Numbered from the stretch's first letter, positions 11,250 through 22,700 are shown. The stretch: 64,000 bases of DNA from Prionace glauca (GCA_037974335.1 CM075728.1:112959476-113023475), one strand, 5' to 3'. Made by a program: numbers and translations. The notes: generated by a model not told the origin, from the letters alone.

Positions 11250-11558
11250 GTTTAAAGTTTATTTATTAGGGTTACACGTAGGCTTACATTAACACTGCAG
11301 TGAAGTTACTGTGAAAATCCCCTAGTCACCACACTCTGCGCCTGTTCGAGTACACTGAAGGAAAATTTTGCATGCCCAATACACCTAATCACGTCTTTTG
11401 GACTATTGGAAGAAACTGGAGCACTTGGAGGAAACCCACGCAGACACTGGGAGAATGTACAGACTCTTCACAGATAGTGACCCAAGCCAGGTATTGAACC
11501 TAGGTTTCTGGTGCTGTGAGGCAGCAGTACTAAGCACTTTGCCACCAGTCCACTCCAT
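11250..11558 (-). mobile_element. V-SINE
   Basis: From tail to head on the minus strand: 'aaagtttatttattagg', the central block (gagaatgtacagactcttc), a B-box-like 'gtattgaacctaggt' and the head 'ccaccagtccac'. Nearly full length. Confidence 0.75.
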
Positions 11559-11574
11559 TTATTACTTAAATGGC

Positions 11575-12225
11575 TGCAGAATCCTGAGGTACAGAGGGAT
11601 CTAGATTTTCTAGCGCATAAGTCACAAAAAATTAATATGCAGGTACAGCAAGAAATTAAGAATGTTAATGGAATTATATCCTTTATTATACGAGGAATTG
11701 AACATTAAAATAAGGATTTTATGGTTCAGTTTCAAGGATATTGTTGAGACCCCATCAAATAATCTGTGCAGTTCAGAGGAGATTTATTAGATTGATACCA
11801 GGAATGTGTGTGTAATTCAGAAAGTTTAGGCAGACTGGACTTATTTCCCCTAGACATTAGAAGATGAGAAGTGAGCAGTTTTGACAAGGGGGTGGTGTAA
11901 AACATGTTTCCTCTTGTGGGCAAGTCTAATACTAGGGAGCACAGTTTTAAAATTAGGGGTTGCCCTTCTAGGAGTGAGATGAAGAGAATTTTGTTTCTCT
12001 GAGGGTTGTGTGTTTTTGAACTCTCTGTTTCAAGAGTCATTGAGTGCCAACTTGAGTACCAAAGCCATAGCTGGGCCATTGAACGTCTTTAAGATGGAAG
12101 TTGATAGATTTTTGTTAGGTGAGGAAATCAGACCAAAGATTATTGGGCGTAGAGGGGAATATGAAATGTGAAACATAACAGACTTAAGGGGCTGAATGGC
12201 CAACTTCTATCTTATTTGGAGTTAA
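11575..12225 (+). mobile_element. CR1-clade LINE 3' fragment, old
   Basis: In the sense direction it follows the RT tail: 'gtgcagttcagaggagattt', 'aaattaggggttgcccttc', 'gaagttgatagatttttgtt', ending in 'ggggctgaatggccaacttc'. Decayed. Confidence 0.65.
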
Positions 12226-12600
12226 GCTAGTGAACACCGATATCTAATTAGATGGTGGAACATATAGCTGGTCCCATGTTTCCAATTCCATCCTGAGTGA
12301 CGTTATCTGTTTGTTATGCTTGTCCTGAATTTGGAATGGCATTGCTGGCGTGTCGGGGGATTGGTACGTGATAAAAACAAGACTAGCAGCATGGGTTAGG
12401 ATGCAGGAGGTAGAACAGAGAGCAGATCACTTGTATAACTTACAGAAAAATGAAAAGGTGTAAGATAATGGACACAATATTGTTTGCTTAATACATAAAT
12501 AGATAATATCCTCTAATTATAAAAAGATGAACCAATAACATTTATCTTGAGAAGTTGTACCATTAAAACTGAATGCTTTGTGTCTTTTTTCCCTCTTCAG

Positions 12601-12963
12601 TTCCTCCTAAGTTGGCTAACATAATTAAACCTCCAGTTGTGCATCATAACAATTCTGTGATGCTGACTTGTCCGATAAATTTCTTCAAGCCACACCCTCT
12701 GAAGATCCTATGGTATAAAATAATAGATGGAGAGAAAGTCCTTTTGCTGAAACACGATAATGGAGCTGAAGAGAATTTTAATGTGAAGGAATATACCCAT
12801 TTAATGATTAAATTTGATTATCCTGACCACACACACAGTGTCTGCAGCATGCTGCTCTTTACTGCAACAATCCAAAGAGATGAAAACAGTCAGTATTCCT
12901 GTGTAGTTGGACACATTGGTTTGAAAGATCCAGTGGAGAAGTCTGTTCAACTGAATGCAAAAG
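12601..12963 (+). CDS. Ig exon 3: C1-set-like domain
   Basis: 121 codons, with a strong polypyrimidine acceptor (ttttttccctcttcag) and donor AAAG|gtaaca, phase 1-1. It opens PPKLANIIKPPVVHHNN, has a first Cys in SVMLTCPINFF, Trp in ILWYKI and the end motif YSCVVGHIG. It is about 12 residues longer than the later domains, with an added charged stretch (LLKHDNGAEENFNVKEY) in the middle. NNS near the start is an N-glycosylation site. An additional Cys (SVCSML) lies in the E-strand region. It follows Ig2 after a 3.6 kb intron containing LINE and SINE fragments. Confidence 0.88.
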
Positions 12964-13029
12964 GTAACAGAAACATTTTGTTGATTCTCTTTTATAATGT
13001 GTTGGTGCCTTCCTTCTTCTAACATTGCT

Positions 13030-13520
13030 ACGAGGAATTTCAATATGAGGGGATAGAACAAACATCTATTTTGGGCATCTGTTGTCAGGATTAAGCATTT
13101 CCAAATGTTTAATTGAATGGATGTGAGCAACTATTGCAAATTTGATCACTTCTTATGTTAACCCTCTGTGGCCTTTTTGTGAGAAATTATTCCTTGGATC
13201 CTAGACCATCAGGTGTTGAGCTGACTCCAACTTTGCTTGTGTAGGACGTATAGGGCATTAAAAGGGGGAGATCATCTTTTTTTTTCTTTGAATGTATTTA
13301 AATCCAGAGGTGAAAGTATAATGTGCTAAATCAATTCACTACCCTATTCCAGACTTCTGGATTACAGATAACCTCCATAAATTTGTGTGAATCTAAGTTT
13401 ATTAAAAAATTTCATTCAAATTTCATAAAGAATTATTCTTGTAATATAACATATGGAGTACTTTTGTACATCATTGGAGGAAAAGGGCTGATGTTACATT
13501 TGTGGTGTGAGGTGTTTCCC
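13030..13520. other. Intron Ig3-Ig4, first part, nothing recognised
   Basis: AT-rich intron sequence in which I see neither an exon nor a repeat. Confidence 0.35.
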
Positions 13521-13705
13521 CTTGACACATGAAGCAAAACTGGATCAACTGGGCTTGTACTCACTGTCATTTAAAGGAATGATGAGAGGGATTCTCATAG
13601 AAACATATAAAAGCCTGATGGGACTGAACAGGCCAGATGCAGGAAGAATGTTCCCGATGTTGGGAAGTCCAGACCTAGGGATCACAGTCTTAAGAATAAC
13701 ATCTA
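13520..13705 (+). mobile_element. CR1-clade LINE fragment
   Basis: The + frame reads AKLDQLGLYSLSFKGMMRG and ETYKSLMGLNRPDAGRMFP, the CR1 RT tail (ERLNKLGLYSLEFRRMRG in the other copies). Confidence 0.75.
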
Positions 13706-13719
13706 CTAGTATTGCAGTG

Positions 13720-15090
13720 AATTTTCACAACAGGCGCACCCAGAGTTTTATTTAATGAATGACGCTGATGAGAAAAAGCTGGTAAGTGAGAGTTATGTCT
13801 GGGTTGAAAGCCATATTGTATGGAGTGGAGGTCAGAAGTGGCATTCCAGCATGCGCAGGTTGCTTGTGTGTATCCTACTTGCTCCCTTCAGTGCTGATGT
13901 CTGTATCAGCAGTGAAATGTCATGGATATAGATGGACATCCTGGAATTTGGTGGATGTGAAAAGGGTAGTGCTGCTTCATAGCCCTGCAATTGCTCACAA
14001 TTCCAATTCCATTAAGGCAGCAATTTTTCAATTTACTGTCACTTATTCTATTATCTATTTATCACAGATATTTTTCTATTCAGATTTCCCATTTTTTAAA
14101 ATCCAGCTTCGTGAAGCTTTTGCTTTCCTTGCACATGGTGAGGTTCTGCTTTCTGTCCTCACTGTTCCATTAGATGCATTAGCCTTGTGCTGTTTTTTTG
14201 AAGGCTTGTTCTCAGTATTAATTAGTTTCTTTCATTTCATCAGGTCTTTATTACATTGATATTTGTGAGAACTTGCTGTGTACATGGTGATCTTGGACAT
14301 GTCAGTCATTTAAGTTCACATTGCTCAGCCTACCATCCATAAGGTGTTGAAAAACTGCAAAGAATGTTAAAAGTGTGCTGACCTTTCTGGGAAACTGCAG
14401 CTAATATCCATGCATCCGTTATTGTGCAACCCAGAAGGACAGAATTGTGGGCGCGTGCAACATAAATCCACATGTCATCAGTGATCGAACAACAGAGGTC
14501 ACCAGCTTCGACCTCCAACATGACAGTGGATGGCACTCAACATTGCCCCTCATTGGGCACACACAATCTGGGGAGCGATTGTGACCATTGGTTCCTGACA
14601 ATGGAACCCATCGCAACAACCTTTCCACTAATATCTATTACAGGAGGCATCCCATTTCTCCTGGCAATGGAATACATCGCAACAACCTTTCCACTAACAC
14701 CTGTTGCAGGAGGCATCTCATTTCTCCACTCAAAAGCCACAGAATAGATAGTAAAACCAGACATCTCATTATAAGCTGTCCTTGTCATACAAGAGTAGCA
14801 ATTGTGAAAAAAATGGAAGATTGTTGTGATAAGAAAGCTCAATGAGTTGGAACTAATGCCCTTGCATAGAGTTGATTCTATACGTTAACTTAGAATGGTT
14901 AATGTTGATGGAACACAGTGAAAAATGGTATTGCAGAATCTACTCCCTTCATCGTTAAGAGTCCAAACCTAAAATAATCACATCTCTTCTTTTCACAGCT
15001 GTTAGTGGACCTGCTGTTCATTCCTAGTGTTTTTTACTTTCAATTCCAATATGCAATCTCTTTTACTTTTACTTTTTTGTTGTAATTTAT
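13720..15090. other. Intron stretch with a 67-base local duplication
   Basis: Mostly unrecognised. 14592-14727 holds two tandem copies of about 67 bases sharing 'cgcaacaacctttccacta'. A fragment at 14240-14290 matches the 52430-52700 repeat family ('gtgagaacttgctgtgtaca'). Confidence 0.5.
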
Positions 15091-15094
15091 TCTA

Positions 15095-15205
15095 TCAACA
15101 TCACTAAAAACATACCATCAAGTCTTTATTGCATTGATGTTTGTGAGAACTTGCTGTGCACAAATTGGTTGCCGTATTTCCTAATTAATCAGTTGGAAAA
15201 CATTT
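15095..15205 (+). repeat. Fragment of the 52430-52700 repeat family
   Basis: It carries 'gtgagaacttgctgtgcaca' and 'ttggttgccgtatttcct', the familiar central part of this elasmobranch repeat. Confidence 0.5.
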
Positions 15206-15429
15206 TGACTCTTTAAAAAAAATTCCTTTCCCATTCTGAATAATAATCAATCTCCTCCAGCACCACCTGTCTAGAATCCAGTCGTAGAGGGAGGAGCTGA
15301 GCCCTAGGCCACAGAATTTGGAGATGAGTTTTGTAGAAATAATGATGTTCAAGATTGAGCTGTAGTCAATAAATAGGAGTCTGACATAAGAGTCCTTGTT
15401 ATCCAGGTATACGAGGGTTGAGTGTAGGG

Positions 15430-15715
15430 CTGAGGTGGTGGTGTCTGCTGTGGACCTATTGCCTCAGCACCAGGGACCCGATTTCAATTCCTGGCTTGGG
15501 TCACAGTCTGTGTGGAGTTTGCACATTCTCCTTGTGGCTGCATGGGTTTTCTCTGGGTGCTCCGGTTTCCTCCCACAGTCCAAAGACGTGCTGGTTAGGT
15601 GTATTGACCCGAACAGGTGCCGAAGTGTCGCGACTAGGGTAATTTCACAGTACCTTCATTGCAGTGTCAATGTAAGCCTTACTTGTGCCTAATAAATAAA
15701 CGTTAACTTTAACTT
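15430..15715 (+). mobile_element. V-SINE, '...acttgtgcctaataaa' tail type
   Basis: The head is degraded. The B box region (gatttcaattcctggc), central block (tgtgtggagtttgcacattc), 'ggtttcctcccacagtcca' and tail are all present. Confidence 0.8.
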
Positions 15716-15999
15716 TGTGCAAGGCCGGAGTTGATCTGTACCTTTTCAACACATGCCCATATACACTGTTTGATATTTTATACAAATTTACCATTTCCTA
15801 TTCCAATATCCGCTTGACTTGGTTGGTAGTGAATGTTGGAGATTACAGTAATGAGTACTGCGCTACTGTCACATCTTCTTTTGAATGGACTGTTTAAGTG
15901 AGGCTTCATTCTTCTTAAGGTGGATGTCAAAGAGACTGTTCTACTTCAAAGCAGAAAGGTAGTGCTCTGGCCATTGAAAATGGAGAGCTCTTTTCTTTA

Positions 16000-16190
16000 T
16001 TTATTCGTGGGACAGAAGCATTGCTGGTTGGCCAGCATTTATTGCTCATCCTGAGCTACCCAAGGGCAGTTGAGAGTCAACCACACTGCTATGGCTGTGG
16101 AGTCACATGTAGGCCAGTTTAGGTAAGGATGGCAGATATCCTTCCCTAAAGGATGTTAGTAAACCAGATGGGTTTTACCAACCTTCGACC
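16000..16190 (-). mobile_element. LINE 3'-end fragment, family B-like
   Basis: 'ggccagcatttattgctcat' and 'ggctgtggagtcacatgtag' mark the 3' terminal part of the family seen at 7490 and 50295. It ends about 90 bases before the Ig4 acceptor. Confidence 0.55.
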
Positions 16191-16276
16191 AGTGTTCTAT
16201 ATTGCCAATATTGGAGATATGTATATGTAAATTTATGTGTACCTGTACTAATGATCTACTGATTTATGTTTTGCAG

Positions 16277-16588
16277 CTTTTCCTACTCTTAATGCGATCA
16301 TCAGTGAGCCAAGGAACCCTGTAATTGGAGATCAATTGACTTTGATCTGCAAAGTGCATTCATTTTACCCTGAAGATATTAGTGTTCAGTGGTTGAAAAA
16401 TGAAGATGTTATTACAGATACAAAAACATCTGAAATAGTTAAAAATCCTGAAAGTGTGTTGTATGAACTTACCAGTTCATGCACATTTACTGCAACATTG
16501 TCAGACCTAAGCAGTAAATATAAGTGCCAGGTTCATCATGAGAGTCTTGCATATCCAAGGTTTGCAGAATATATTCCTGAAAGTTTAG
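16277..16588 (+). CDS. Ig exon 4: canonical C1-set domain
   Basis: 104 codons, acceptor tatgttttgcag and donor TTAG|gtatgt, phase 1-1. This is the most canonical domain of the array: LTLICKVHSFYPEDISVQW holds the first Cys, the FYP turn and the Trp, and YKCQVHHES holds the second Cys and the V-x-H typical of MHC, Ig and SIRP constant-type domains. One extra Cys (SSCTFTATL) is present in the E strand. It ends with an unusual PESL linker rather than the LLK/LNAK seen elsewhere in the array. No N-glycosylation site was seen. Confidence 0.9.
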
Positions 16589-16589
16589 G

Positions 16590-17375
16590 TATGTTTATTC
16601 TTAGTTTTAAAAATATAAAAATGAGGATGTCTTATTTATAATCAAATTATCTTGCATTCTAATTTCACAAAATGGATTTAGTAAAATTAATGATGTTGTT
16701 CCCCACCTTTAACTTTTCATGCTTGAATGTAGTTATCAGCTGTTTCTGTTGTGCAAAGAGCACTACTGGAATTTAAAAGTGTTCTAATGGTACAAAATGA
16801 TTAAGTGCACTTCATGGTACCCCAAATGGGTTTGTAAGAGAATTTCACTACTACAGGTAATTATTCAGGGCAAATTTCAGCTGAGACACAGGTTATGCTG
16901 GTAGCTATCTTACTTTGGCTGTGGTAAAATCAGCTTACTGTCATCAAAATGAAATTCAGTTTTGAAGTTATTGGTGCGTTGATGGGAATTTTTTGTTCCT
17001 GGGGCCTTTATAAGTTTTTGGCATGCTGTACTTAAAATAATCTAGGTGAAGAGGAGAGGGAAGGCACAAAACCGGGTGCAAGAAATTGGGTTACATTCTT
17101 ACTAGGCATATTAAAAGTACATCTGGTATTGGTGAAATGGTATTGTTCATTAAAATGTCTTATTTCTCAAAAACGTGATCAGTGTCCAGGAAATTATGCT
17201 TGGCCAGACATTAAGGCCCTGATTTTACCGGCACGCCTGCCCAAGGCTCGTAAGATCATGTCCAACTGAGAATGCCATTCTATGAGCCTTGCCCGCCCTG
17301 GTTTCGAGGCAGGTGTACTCGTAAAATTAGGACCCAAGCCCTTGATTTTGTAAATCTTACTAGAGAAACAAATAT
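16590..17375. other. Intron Ig4-Ig5, first part, nothing recognised
   Basis: Apart from 17205-17340, which looks like decayed GC-richer repeat sequence ('ccgccctggtttcgaggc'), I see no exon or element. Confidence 0.35.
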
Positions 17376-17378
17376 TTA

Positions 17379-18885
17379 AGAACATAAGAAATAGGAGCAG
17401 GAATAGGCCATCTAGCCCTTCAAGCCTGCCCTGCCATTCAATAAGATCATGGCTGATCTGAAGTGGCTCAGTTCCACTTTCCTGCTTTCTTCCCATAACC
17501 CTAATCCCCTTGCCTACCAAAAACCTATCTACCCGCATCTTAAATATATTTAGCGAGATAGCCTCCACCACTTCAATGGGCAGAGAATTCCAGAGATTCA
17601 CCACCCTATGAGTGAAGAACTTCCTCCTCAACTCTGTTCTAAATTGCCCCCCCTTTATCTTGAGGCTGTGTCCTCTAGTCCTGCTATCCTTTCTGAGCGG
17701 GAAGAACCTTTCCACCTCTACGCTATCCATCCCTTTCATCATCTTGTACGTCTCAATAAGATCCCCCCTCATCCTTCTAAACTCTAACGAGTACAAGCCC
17801 AGTCTATTCAGCCTCTCTTCATAGCTCAACCCCCTCAACTCTGGTAACAGCCTAGTGAACCTCCTCTGCACTCCCTCCAAGGCCAAAATATCCTTGCGCA
17901 AGTGCGGCAACCAAAACTGCACACAGTATTCCAGCTGCGGCCTCACCAGTGCCCTGTACAGTTGCAGCAAGGCCTCCCTACTTTTATTTTCAATCCCCCT
18001 CGCTATGAAGGCCAGCATCCCATTTGCCTTCCTGACCACCTGCTGCACCTGTAGGCTGGGTTTTTGCGACTCATGCACAAGGACCCCCAGGTCCCTCTGC
18101 ACTGTAGCACGCTGCAGCTTTTCGCCCTGTAAGTGGTAGTCCTTCCTACTATTATTAGTACTACCAAAGTGGATAACCTCACACTTGCCAACATTGTATT
18201 CCACCTGCCAGGTCCTTGCCCACTCGCTCAGCCTATCTAGATCCCTCTGCAGACTTTCTATACCCTCAGCACAATTTGCTGTTCCACTTATCTTTGTGTC
18301 ATCAGCAAATTTTGACACCTTACACTCAGCTCCCTCCTCCAGATCATCTGTATAAATGGTAAGTAGCTGAGGCCCCAGCACCGATCCCTGGGGCACTCCA
18401 CTAGTCACCAACCGCCAATCTGAATAGCAGCCATTGACACCCACTCTCTGCCTCCTATTTGACAGCCAATCCCCTATCCACGCTAACACCTTACCCCCAA
18501 CTCCATGCCCCCTAACCTTCTGTAACAACCTTTTGTGCGGCACCTTATCAAACGCCTTCTGAAAATCGAGAAACACCACATCCACCAGTTCCTCTCTATC
18601 CACCGCACTAGACACACCCTCGTAGAATTCCAATAAATTCATCAGACACAACTTCCCCTTAACGAATCCGTGCTGTGTCTGCTCTATCAAACAATTCTTT
18701 TTAAGATGCCTCGCTATTTCCTCTTTGATAACGGATTCAAGCATTTTTCCTACAACAGACGTTAAACTAACCGGCCTATAATTCCCTGCCTTTTGCCTGT
18801 TACCCTTTTTAACAGCAGCGTAACATTAGCCGTTTTCCAATCTTCTGGCACTTCCCCAGAATCCAGCAAGGTTTGGAATATAATC
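17379..18885 (-). mobile_element. CR1-clade LINE, RT 3' half (subfamily C)
   Basis: An open frame of 516 codons (18744 to 17194) begins in the RT palm and runs past the 3' end. Visible motifs are VVFLDFQKAFDKVPHKRLLQ, SGVPQGSVLGPQLL, FADDTK, EYCVQFWLPHLRKDILALE and FFTHRVVNLWNSLP. Upstream RT sequence continues to about 18885. The 3' end carries 'gaacataagaaatagg'. This is the most numerous LINE of the window (also 25103, 27642, 40625, 49254, 52886). Confidence 0.93.
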
Positions 18886-18889
18886 ACTA

Positions 18890-19380
18890 ATTTTCCTACT
18901 GTGGAATGACAAATCAGCAGCACGATTATTACATTGTCTATTTTCCCAGTGTTTTAAATTATATATAACCCAATTACTCTGTTGCAAGTTTAGGTAATGT
19001 GCCAAAATCCTAGTGACAATCTTCTGATAGTTATGACTATTCTCAGTTGAAGCTACAATTTTCTTGATCTGCATGATGTTCTAGTGGTTAAAATATAGTT
19101 AATTTTTGAAAAGAAAGAATGAGTAACTATTTCTGTGGAGTTTTGCAATGATAAACTAACCTGGAGAATAACATTAATTTGAAATTTTAAAACTTGTTTG
19201 CATAAGTGGGGCTATCTAAATGTAGCACCAAATGTGAATAGCCTACTTGTTTGCTGCTTTCCAGTTACAAGCCTTGAATAAATTCAACATAGTTTGTTAC
19301 ACAATTTTTGGTATTTATGTTTGCAACAAATATTGGAATGTTGTACTTCAGTTTTTCTTAATGTATTTCTTTTTATTTCA
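18890..19380. other. Intron just before Ig5, nothing recognised
   Basis: AT-rich sequence leading to the polypyrimidine acceptor of Ig5. Confidence 0.35.
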
Positions 19381-19381
19381 G

Positions 19382-19708
19382 TATCTTTTCCCAAAGTCTC
19401 TGAAATTACCTGCAATCCTGCTACCCCTGAACTAGGGAGAGAATTGACTTTAACCTGTAAGATAAGTGAATTTTTTCCAGAGGATATTCAAGTTGAATGG
19501 TTCAGAAATGAGGTGCGAATAAATGAAGATGCAAAACACAGAATAGTTACGGAAACATCACAGTGTGAAAATGGTCTGTACAACAACATCTCCACGGTAA
19601 CCATGACTCCAAGTTCTGATGATCATCAAGCTGAATATAGAATTGAAGTCTGTCATTCCAAATCTTCAACCAAACCTTTTAAGCAATGTTATCAACTACT
19701 TCTTAAAG
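19382..19708 (+). CDS. Ig exon 5: C1-set-like domain with a displaced second cysteine
   Basis: 109 codons, acceptor tttttatttcag and donor AAAG|gtgagt, phase 1-1. It opens SFPKVSEITCNPATPE, then LTLTCKISEFFPEDIQVEW. The usual YxCxVxH is here YRIEVCHS: Ile stands at the conserved cysteine and a Cys appears three residues later. Further cysteines occur in EITC, SQCENG and KQCY, so the disulfide pattern must differ from Ig4. NIS is an N-glycosylation site. The opening PKVSEI-x-C-x-PA is shared with Ig7, which suggests that Ig5 and Ig7 are sister duplicates. Confidence 0.88.
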
Positions 19709-19954
19709 GTGAGTTTTTTTTTCTGTGTGGTGAAGCGAGCCATGTTGGTAATTTTTCAAAGACCTTAATGAGGAAGCTATTGTGAATTGATTACAGGATT
19801 TGTCTCTTGCTCTGTGAGAGGTTGACAAAAATGTATTTGAAATACTAAAACATCACCTTAATTGTGCAGTTATATCTTCCCTTTCATTTTATTTGTTCTG
19901 AATGAGTGGCTCAATTTGCCACTGTTTAATTAACATTATTGAAAAGTATATTTT

Positions 19955-20070
19955 TCAAACATACAAATTAAGAGCAAGAGTAGACCACTTGGCCCCTTGA
20001 GGCTGCTCCTAATTATACAAAATTTGCCATTGTTAGTACCATTTTCTGCTACATCTTGACCTGTGGAGCC
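19955..20070 (-). mobile_element. Old CR1 3'-end fragment
   Basis: 'gagcaagagtagaccacttg' followed by 'gccccttgaggctgctcc' is a diverged version of the CR1 3' end. Confidence 0.55.
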
Positions 20071-20615
20071 TAAGGTAAACATGTACAACAATGAAAGGTC
20101 TGCTTACTATGTTTAACTTCTGAATATTGTTACAATGAGGTTAGCAGGAGTGAACTGACTCCTTTTTTTATCCCATTCCTGAGTTAATTGTGACAGAATT
20201 TGAATTTTAAAGGAAGCTGCTGTGACCAATGCAATTATATATTTAACTGTGAATAGCTCGGTGGAAGAAATAAGCCAGCCAAGTTATTCAAGTTAGTTTT
20301 TTAATTGCTGAAGCTTAATCAGGTATAAGTGCAGAAAAAAATTAACAGAAGTTTTAAAATGTGCCAATATGTTTTAATAGCCCTGATGCAAAAATAACAT
20401 GCACCAAACATGCACAAAATGAGAAAAAATTCTAACTGCCAGATCTTAAAATAAAATTGGCTAAGTGGCAAGTCAGAAAAAAAAGTTCACAAATTGTCCA
20501 AGAGGACTTCTGTTTTAGAGCTGAAGAATCCCATTCCGCGTTGGAGCAGTTACCTGCAATCATGGCTGGTTGATTTAGAATTCTCCTTTGAGAACTCTTG
20601 GTTTGTAGCAATAAA

Positions 20616-20965
20616 GGGCGGCACGGTAGCACAGTGGTTAGCACTGCTGCTTCACAGCTCCAGGGTCCTGGGTTCGACTCCTGGCTCGGGTCACTATCTG
20701 TGTGGAGTTTGCACATTCTCCTCGTGTCTGCGTGTGTTTTCTCCGGGTGCTCCGGTTTCCTCCCACAGTCCAAAGATGTGCGGGTTAGGTTCATTAGCTA
20801 TGCTAAAATTGCCCCTTAGTGTCCTGGGATCTGTAGGTTAGAGGGATTAGCAGGTAAATGTGTAGGGATATGGGGATAGGGTCTGGGTGGGATTGTGTTC
20901 GGTGCAGACTCGATGGGCCGAAGGGCCTGTTTCTGCACTGTAGGGTTCTATGTAGGGTTCTATGT
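20616..20965 (+). mobile_element. V-SINE, full length, CR1-like tail type
   Basis: The best-preserved SINE here: head 'ggcggcacggtagcacagtg', B box 'gggttcgactcctggc', central block 'tgtgtggagtttgcacattc', 'ggtgctccggtttcctccca', then the tail 'gatgggccgaagggcctgtt' and 'tagggttctatg' repeats. The tail resembles CR1 3' ends, so CR1 machinery may have mobilised it. Confidence 0.9.
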
Positions 20966-21269
20966 TCTAAAGTCTCAAATTACAGACAGCTCAGCTTTGA
21001 TGAGAGAGGTTTCAGAAGAGAGATGGGCTAACTTTCTGATTGTCTTACACCCAGCATATTTTTTTCACCCAAGAGCTGGAACATGTGACCCTCTCTGAGA
21101 GCTGCATAGATTAAGGGTCTCTACAAAAGCAGCTGTTATCCTCCACTAATTCAGCGTAGTGGCTGCTATAGCCAGTATCCTTTGGTTAGAAAAAAAAATG
21201 TTCAGCCGATCATGTTATAGATGAATATTTTATATAACATTTCTTCATAACAGTATGAAGGAAAACCTG

Positions 21270-21850
21270 ACCACATCCCCTTGATGTTCAATGGCATTAT
21301 CATCACTGAATCCCCACCATCACTGTCAATATCCTGGAGTCACCAACGGCCAGAAACACTATTGGATAAGCCACATAAATGTCTCAGCCACAAGAGATTT
21401 GACACTCTGTGGTGAGTGGCTCACCTGACTCACCAGGAACTTTCCACTTCTACAAAGCTGCGATTGAATACTGCCTGTGTAGCTCTTTGGGTGCACTTCA
21501 GCATAAATGAAGAATTTCACCATTAACTAATACAGGCTACCGAATTGACACCCTGTCTAGTATAAATGTTCTCTTATTCCACCTGTGGTGTACTGTGGGT
21601 GCAATGTGAACTATGTACAGGAAACATTGCAACAAGTTGTCAAAACTGCCCAAACCTGTGACCTTCAACACCTGGAAGGACATGATTTGGACGTACAATG
21701 CCGTTCCTTCTACACCTAGGCCAAATTCCTGAAATTCCCTACCTGTATGCAGGTTCCCTACCTATAATCTACGGGAACCTGATACTGCAGTTTATCACCT
21801 CTTTGAGGGTGAATGGAGTTGAGTAACAAATAGCAGCCTTGTCAATATGA
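21270..21850 (+). mobile_element. LINE RT-tail fragment (family B)
   Basis: Sense order matches the family: 'atcatcactgaatccccacc', 'gactcaccaggaactttcca', 'ggaaggacatgatttggacg', 'ccgttccttctacacc'. It ends about 100 bases before the Ig6 acceptor. Confidence 0.6.
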
Positions 21851-21949
21851 CCCGTCCAAAAAATAATTAAAATGACATGTTGGCAGATAGGATGTGGCTT
21901 AGTTTGGTCTTTTGTATTAATTAAATATATTATTTTTCTCTGTTTATAG

Positions 21950-22264
21950 GCTCGCCAAAATTTTCAAAGATCAAGATGAAGCCAGAGAACCCTTTGTATG
22001 GCCAGCCTTTATTTCTGTCGACTTCAGTGTATGAAATTCCCCATAACGATGTTACAGTCGAATGGTATAAAGCATCTGAGCGCATTAAAGATGTCAAAAA
22101 TTCAGATCCTGTGCGTAGCAGTGAAAACACATACAAAATAGACAGTCACCTGGAGTTTATAGTGACTGCAGAAGACTTTGAAAGAGATTTATACTTTGTG
22201 TACAAAGACAATTCTAAAACTGATGCACCCGTATTCAAAAGACGTATTCAACTGCCACTTAAAG
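21950..22264 (+). CDS. Ig exon 6: divergent Ig domain lacking the canonical disulfide
   Basis: 105 codons, acceptor ctctgtttatag and donor AAAG|gtgagt, phase 1-1. It aligns with its neighbours by SPKFSKIKMKPENP at the start, VTVEWYKASE around the Trp and IQLPLK at the end. The first Cys position is Ser (LFLSTSVYE) and the YxCxVxH region reads LYFVYKDNS, so both disulfide cysteines are missing and I see no cysteine anywhere in the exon. The open frame, intact splice sites and conserved phase argue that it is still used. It may have been released from the disulfide constraint, as in some other Ig-fold domains, or may be an early pseudo-exon. Confidence 0.8.
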
Positions 22265-22500
22265 GTGAGTATATGTCATTCATTTATCTGTATATATGTT
22301 TGGAAAAGCAGGTTTTGTTGATAATTCATATGAAAATAAATATATAATTGAAGATGATCACCCTGTTTTGCTGAACAACAAAGGAATAGTTTTCATTATT
22401 CACCACATGTACAGTTGCGAATGAACCTTTTGTGGGTTTCTCAGGAGAGTTTTCCCAGCTTCATCTAAATTGGCCCAATTTAAATTAAGCTGGAGCAATA

Positions 22501-22570
22501 ACTGTCTGTGTAACTCTTTGGGTGCACTTCAGCAACAATGAAGAATCTCACCATTAACTAAAAACAGGCT
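22501..22570 (+). repeat. 70-base segment repeated from 21471-21540
   Basis: Both hold 'ctctttgggtgcacttcagc' and 'caccattaactaa' at nearly identical spacing. They flank exon Ig6, one on each side. Confidence 0.65.
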
Positions 22571-22571
22571 A

Positions 22572-22700
22572 ATGGGAGAATTGCAGGGTAAATACAGGGA
22601 GTTATGGCGATAGGGCTTGGGTAGGATTGTTGTCGGTGCAGGCTGGATGGGCTGAATGGCCTCCTTCTGCACTGTAGTGCTTCTATGATTCTATAATCTT
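22572..22700 (+). mobile_element. V-SINE 3' fragment (CR1-like tail type)
   Basis: Begins in 'gagaattgcagggtaaatac' and ends 'ggcctccttctgcactgtag' plus 'tctatgattctata'. Head and central block are absent. Confidence 0.75.

Noticed and set aside
13786-14259. 157-codon frame in the Ig3-Ig4 intron
   Set aside because: No domain, no splice sites of the gene's phase and T-rich composition; probably chance.
17194-18744. 516-codon open frame, the longest in the window
   Set aside because: It encodes CR1 reverse transcriptase (FADDTK, LDFQKAFDKVPH), a mobile element and not a host gene; its last part runs past the LINE 3' end into flanking sequence.
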